Shown: positions 3,800 to 6,523 of the stretch, piece by piece | Numbering within the stretch: the first letter of the stretch is position 1 | How the letters are laid out: every line of letters starts with the position of its first letter | NCBI GenBank assembly: GCA_002305915.1 | Contig: DBRJ01000024.1 | Location: 27,559-34,081, forward strand | Length of the DNA: 6,523 nucleotides | Reading direction: 5' to 3' | Source: Pelotomaculum sp. UBA1371 | GTDB lineage: Bacteria > Bacillota > Desulfotomaculia > Desulfotomaculales > Pelotomaculaceae | The notes under the pieces: generated by a model | Databases searched by the model: none | What the model was told of the DNA's origin: nothing | What the model saw: only the letters and a program-made list of their open reading frames with translations | Program-made: the position numbers and the translations under genes

Positions 3800-6523
3800 G
3801 TGTCAACATGCAGTTTTAAGTGGCATAAGGCAGCAGTGCTTATCGCCGTGCTTGCCCTTTGCTGCTTTGTGTTTGCCGGTACCGCTCTAGCCGGTGTTAC
3901 GGTAACCGAGCCGTCACATGTATTAAAGGCGGACCACACCTACGATTTGACAATCGAGGGCAGTGGTTTCGAAGTTGACCTGAACACATTTTGCAGTGAT
4001 GTTCCTTACGGTCACCAAGGGTTTAAAGGCTTGATTATCGATTTCCCGTGGACGGGTACCAATAACTATAACTTTGAATCCGATAACTTGTTGGGTGCCG
4101 ACGGGAAGCAGATACCTGTCTATCTAACCATTGATGGAACTGAATACATGGTTCCCGTGGTGCCAGTCGTTGAAGAAGGTGAAGCCGACTGCGACAACCC
4201 TGCGTCGGTGGCCGACCGGGTTTACCTGGTTATTGAAAGGCAGAGCCTGGCTCTTGCGGGCAACGCCAAGGTAACAGGTTTCAAAGTCGAGGGGTTGGAG
4301 GTTTTAACCCCAAGGACCCCGAGTGCAAACTATAATCTGTGCGTCAGCCATACCGTTACCAATTGTTTTGCTCCTATGTGCACCGTCCTGGAGGTTGTGC
4401 CGACGGTTGAATACCTGGAGTTGGAGATAGTTGAGGACAGTTGTCTGGTTGCCGGCAGTGTTGTAAGTGTTAGAGGCCAAGTTTATAGCACCGAATACCC
4501 TGCAGAAGGATCTTGCGAAGAGTATGCTCCCTGGGTCGGTAAAAACTCGTGGCCTGTGGTGATCTGCCTGATGGAGAGGAAGACAGATTATGACTGCAAT
4601 CAAAATCCTGTCTATACTTATAAGCCCCTCGTCAGCGCGGATGATGCAGTATGGACAATGGATCCCTGCGGCAAGAATCAAGTTTGTAAGGACGCCTCTA
4701 GTGGTGATCCGATCCCGTGCGTAGCAACCTCTGTTGATAAAGACGGCATATTCAATGCTACCCTCGAATTGCCGGCTGCCGGATTAAACAAGGACATTGT
4801 AGTTTTTGCCCGGACAATTGAGGCGGCGGACAATAATGAGGATAGCTGCTTGAAGTATTTCGTCACCGTACCTGAACACCAGGTAGCGGCAGAGTCTATT
4901 GAAGACATTGCCAATGCGATTGAAGAAATCGAAGGTCAAAATGCTGAACGCAGACATATCGTTTTGGGTCTCTATGAACCGGCTTGCGCGGACCACGCCT
5001 GGGTGGCTTCTAAAGATGTTGAAGTTGAAATTATCGCGGGAGCGCCCTTTGCAATCAGGGGGCCGGTACTTCCCGACCAAATCGAAATAGCCAATCCCAT
5101 GAACCCGATTTGTTGCGCAGATGAGTGCACGGCTTACGAGATCGATGTTACATTGATTGACAAGTACTGCAACGTAACTGAAAATACAGATTCCTGTGAT
5201 GGATATGACGCCCACAACATCAAGGTGGACCTGAAGGCTTACTACCTTGAGAATGGGAAGCAAAAACTGGCCGGAATCTTCTATGACGATGATCCTTGCC
5301 TGAATGAAAATGCGAATCAAATTGACCACACATTCATCCCGGTAGGTGAATCAGTTGCAAATAAAGTATACTTTATGCCTACTCACCCGGGTGAAATCAA
5401 CATGCAGTACAGCGCCATCATCAACGGAGTAAACAAGATCTGGGAACAGTGCGGTATTGAAGTCAATTACAACGCCTGTATGCTCGAAGTGACCCCGCTG
5501 GTGCTCGGCGATGGCTGCACACCAATGAATGAAACTTGGTCAGACTCTCCGCGTGACGGCTGGCCCATTAAGGTTTCCGTCCACTACGACGAGCAGGTGG
5601 ACCTCCGGGTGGAAATCCTTGACCCGGTAACTCGCAAGCCCTTTAACTTCAAAGGCGGCCCCGACGACTTCCTGGTAACCTGGGACACCGAGGCCTACGC
5701 TGAAAACGGCGTCCTGGAATTTGAAGCCGAGGGTCGTTACGGTCATGGTTCCTACCTTGAACATCCCAACGTGCCTTACGACGGCAGCAAGAGCGACTTC
5801 TTCGTGTACCCGGTGAATGCGTGCGGCAAGGAGTTCATTATCAAGGTTGTCGACGAAGCTAACAACATTAAGGACGAAGCATTAATCGGACCTCTGGCGT
5901 CCGCAACGGAAATGGTCCGGATCCTGGAGCCCAGCAAGTGGCAAGTTCTTTCCACGCCCAAGACGCTGGCCGGCAGCGGTGACCTGCTCTCCCTCTTTGA
6001 CGGTGAGACGCCTTACAACGAAGCGCTGACTTACAAGAACAACCAGTGGGTGCCGGTAATGCCTTACGATGAACTGGAACCTCTCTACGCCTATGTCATT
6101 AACACGCAGCAGAACTGGTGCCGAGTAGATTGCGAAGAGTATTGCGGTGAGGACCTGCCCATCTACGCGAAATACGTTTTTGACCGTGTGACAGACCCGT
6201 CCCTGACTCTGCTGCCCGAAAGGCTGCTGACCGCGGGCGCAAACCTGATCGGACCGTCTTTCAACGAGTCAGAAGTAATGCTTCCCATTCTTTATTTTGA
6301 TGAAGTCCAGGAGTTTATTGAATTCAGCGCAACGGAGCTTAAGGATATGAATTGCTTCGAATATCTGGAGTGCTGCGCAGGTCAGCCGGGTTGTGAAACC
6401 TGTGATGTTCCTACCCGTGCCGCTAATAACAGAATTTGTCCGGAACAGCTCTTCCAGTTTGACACACTGGCCCGCATGACCGCCACCTTCTGTGAAGGCT
6501 GCAGCATGATCGCCAACTACGGC
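3800..6523 (+). CDS. Secreted cysteine-rich multi-domain surface protein of unknown function, 3' end cut by window
   Basis: The frame starts at GTG 3800 and stays open for 908 codons to the window edge; an in-frame TAA at 3752-3754 blocks upstream extension. Residues 1-31 form a Sec signal peptide: a short basic n-region (K7, K10), a hydrophobic core (about 11-27) and a TALA cleavage site before G32. No classical lipobox is evident despite C21-C22, and no membrane helix is seen after the signal. The mature part is acidic, rich in Val, Asp, Glu and Asn, and carries 35 cysteines. Its beta-rich segments suggest a chain of Ig-like modules: about 33-200, 200-360 (LVAGSVVSVRGQV at 216-228), 405-555 (invasin-like LIDKYCNV at 452-459 and ANKVYF at 520-525) and 560-710. 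Next comes WQVLSTPKTLAG (714-725) with YAYVIN (763-768), like the 'W-x-LVSLP ... gYWV' segments of Gram-positive surface proteins. Cysteine clusters lie at 774-782 and 852-901. Domain edges are by eye. Any SLH, sortase or other anchor would lie beyond the window. Adhesin, S-layer-associated or matrix roles are possible, none proven. Confidence 0.9.
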   Translation, partial: MSTCSFKWHKAAVLIAVLALCCFVFAGTALAGVTVTEPSHVLKADHTYDLTIEGSGFEVDLNTFCSDVPYGHQGFKGLIIDFPWTGTNNYNFESDNLLGADGKQIPVYLTIDGTEYMVPVVPVVEEGEADCDNPASVADRVYLVIERQSLALAGNAKVTGFKVEGLEVLTPRTPSANYNLCVSHTVTNCFAPMCTVLEVVPTVEYLELEIVEDSCLVAGSVVSVRGQVYSTEYPAEGSCEEYAPWVGKNSWPVVICLMERKTDYDCNQNPVYTYKPLVSADDAVWTMDPCGKNQVCKDASSGDPIPCVATSVDKDGIFNATLELPAAGLNKDIVVFARTIEAADNNEDSCLKYFVTVPEHQVAAESIEDIANAIEEIEGQNAERRHIVLGLYEPACADHAWVASKDVEVEIIAGAPFAIRGPVLPDQIEIANPMNPICCADECTAYEIDVTLIDKYCNVTENTDSCDGYDAHNIKVDLKAYYLENGKQKLAGIFYDDDPCLNENANQIDHTFIPVGESVANKVYFMPTHPGEINMQYSAIINGVNKIWEQCGIEVNYNACMLEVTPLVLGDGCTPMNETWSDSPRDGWPIKVSVHYDEQVDLRVEILDPVTRKPFNFKGGPDDFLVTWDTEAYAENGVLEFEAEGRYGHGSYLEHPNVPYDGSKSDFFVYPVNACGKEFIIKVVDEANNIKDEALIGPLASATEMVRILEPSKWQVLSTPKTLAGSGDLLSLFDGETPYNEALTYKNNQWVPVMPYDELEPLYAYVINTQQNWCRVDCEEYCGEDLPIYAKYVFDRVTDPSLTLLPERLLTAGANLIGPSFNESEVMLPILYFDEVQEFIEFSATELKDMNCFEYLECCAGQPGCETCDVPTRAANNRICPEQLFQFDTLARMTATFCEGCSMIANYG

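Noticed and set aside
3801..3866. Lipoprotein signal (lipobox) using C21 or C22 of the large protein
   Set aside because: The residues before these cysteines (LAL, ALC) do not fit the usual L-[AST]-[GA]-C pattern, and hydrophobic sequence continues past them to a standard TALA cleavage site.
4304..5329. - strand frames opposite the surface-protein gene
   Set aside because: The + strand frame is continuously open with a signal peptide and strong ribosome binding site; the antisense frames show no comparable features.

Overview
The window looks like a piece of chromosome from a GC-rich Gram-positive anaerobe of the Clostridia. A Peptococcaceae relative of the Pelotomaculum/Desulfotomaculum type is my best guess. 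This is inferred from the style of the proteins (a stand-alone THUMP methyltransferase, strong GGAGG ribosome binding sites, a large secreted Ig-like protein) and not from any marker gene. All three real genes are on the + strand.

Region 1 (1-1554) holds the 3' part of nadB, L-aspartate oxidase, which lacks only its first few codons. A compact rho-independent terminator follows. Region 2 (about 1555-2893) holds a complete THUMP-domain, SAM-dependent RNA methyltransferase of the RlmL/YpsC type. Its leader carries a perfect 26-bp inverted repeat with a 3-nt loop, which resembles a REP or miniature mobile element, and a short tandem heptamer. Region 3 (2894-3799) is about 900 bases without a convincing gene. 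It contains a bulged dyad, a good sigma-A-type promoter (3313-3342), and an AT-rich stretch with several inverted and direct repeats that ends at a strong ribosome binding site. Region 4 (3800-6523) is an open reading frame starting with GTG and running off the right edge. Its 908 visible codons encode a secreted, acidic, very cysteine-rich, probably multi-domain beta-sandwich surface protein of unknown function.

The first two genes are housekeeping genes (NAD synthesis and rRNA modification) and appear to be separate transcription units. The third gene is accessory in character, has lower GC than nadB, and probably has its own promoter with a long structured leader. I see no tRNA, rRNA, CRISPR array, transposase gene or known riboswitch. 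The items most worth a second look are the cysteine-rich surface protein, the pair of mutually exclusive hairpins just before its start, and the perfect palindrome inserted ahead of the methyltransferase.
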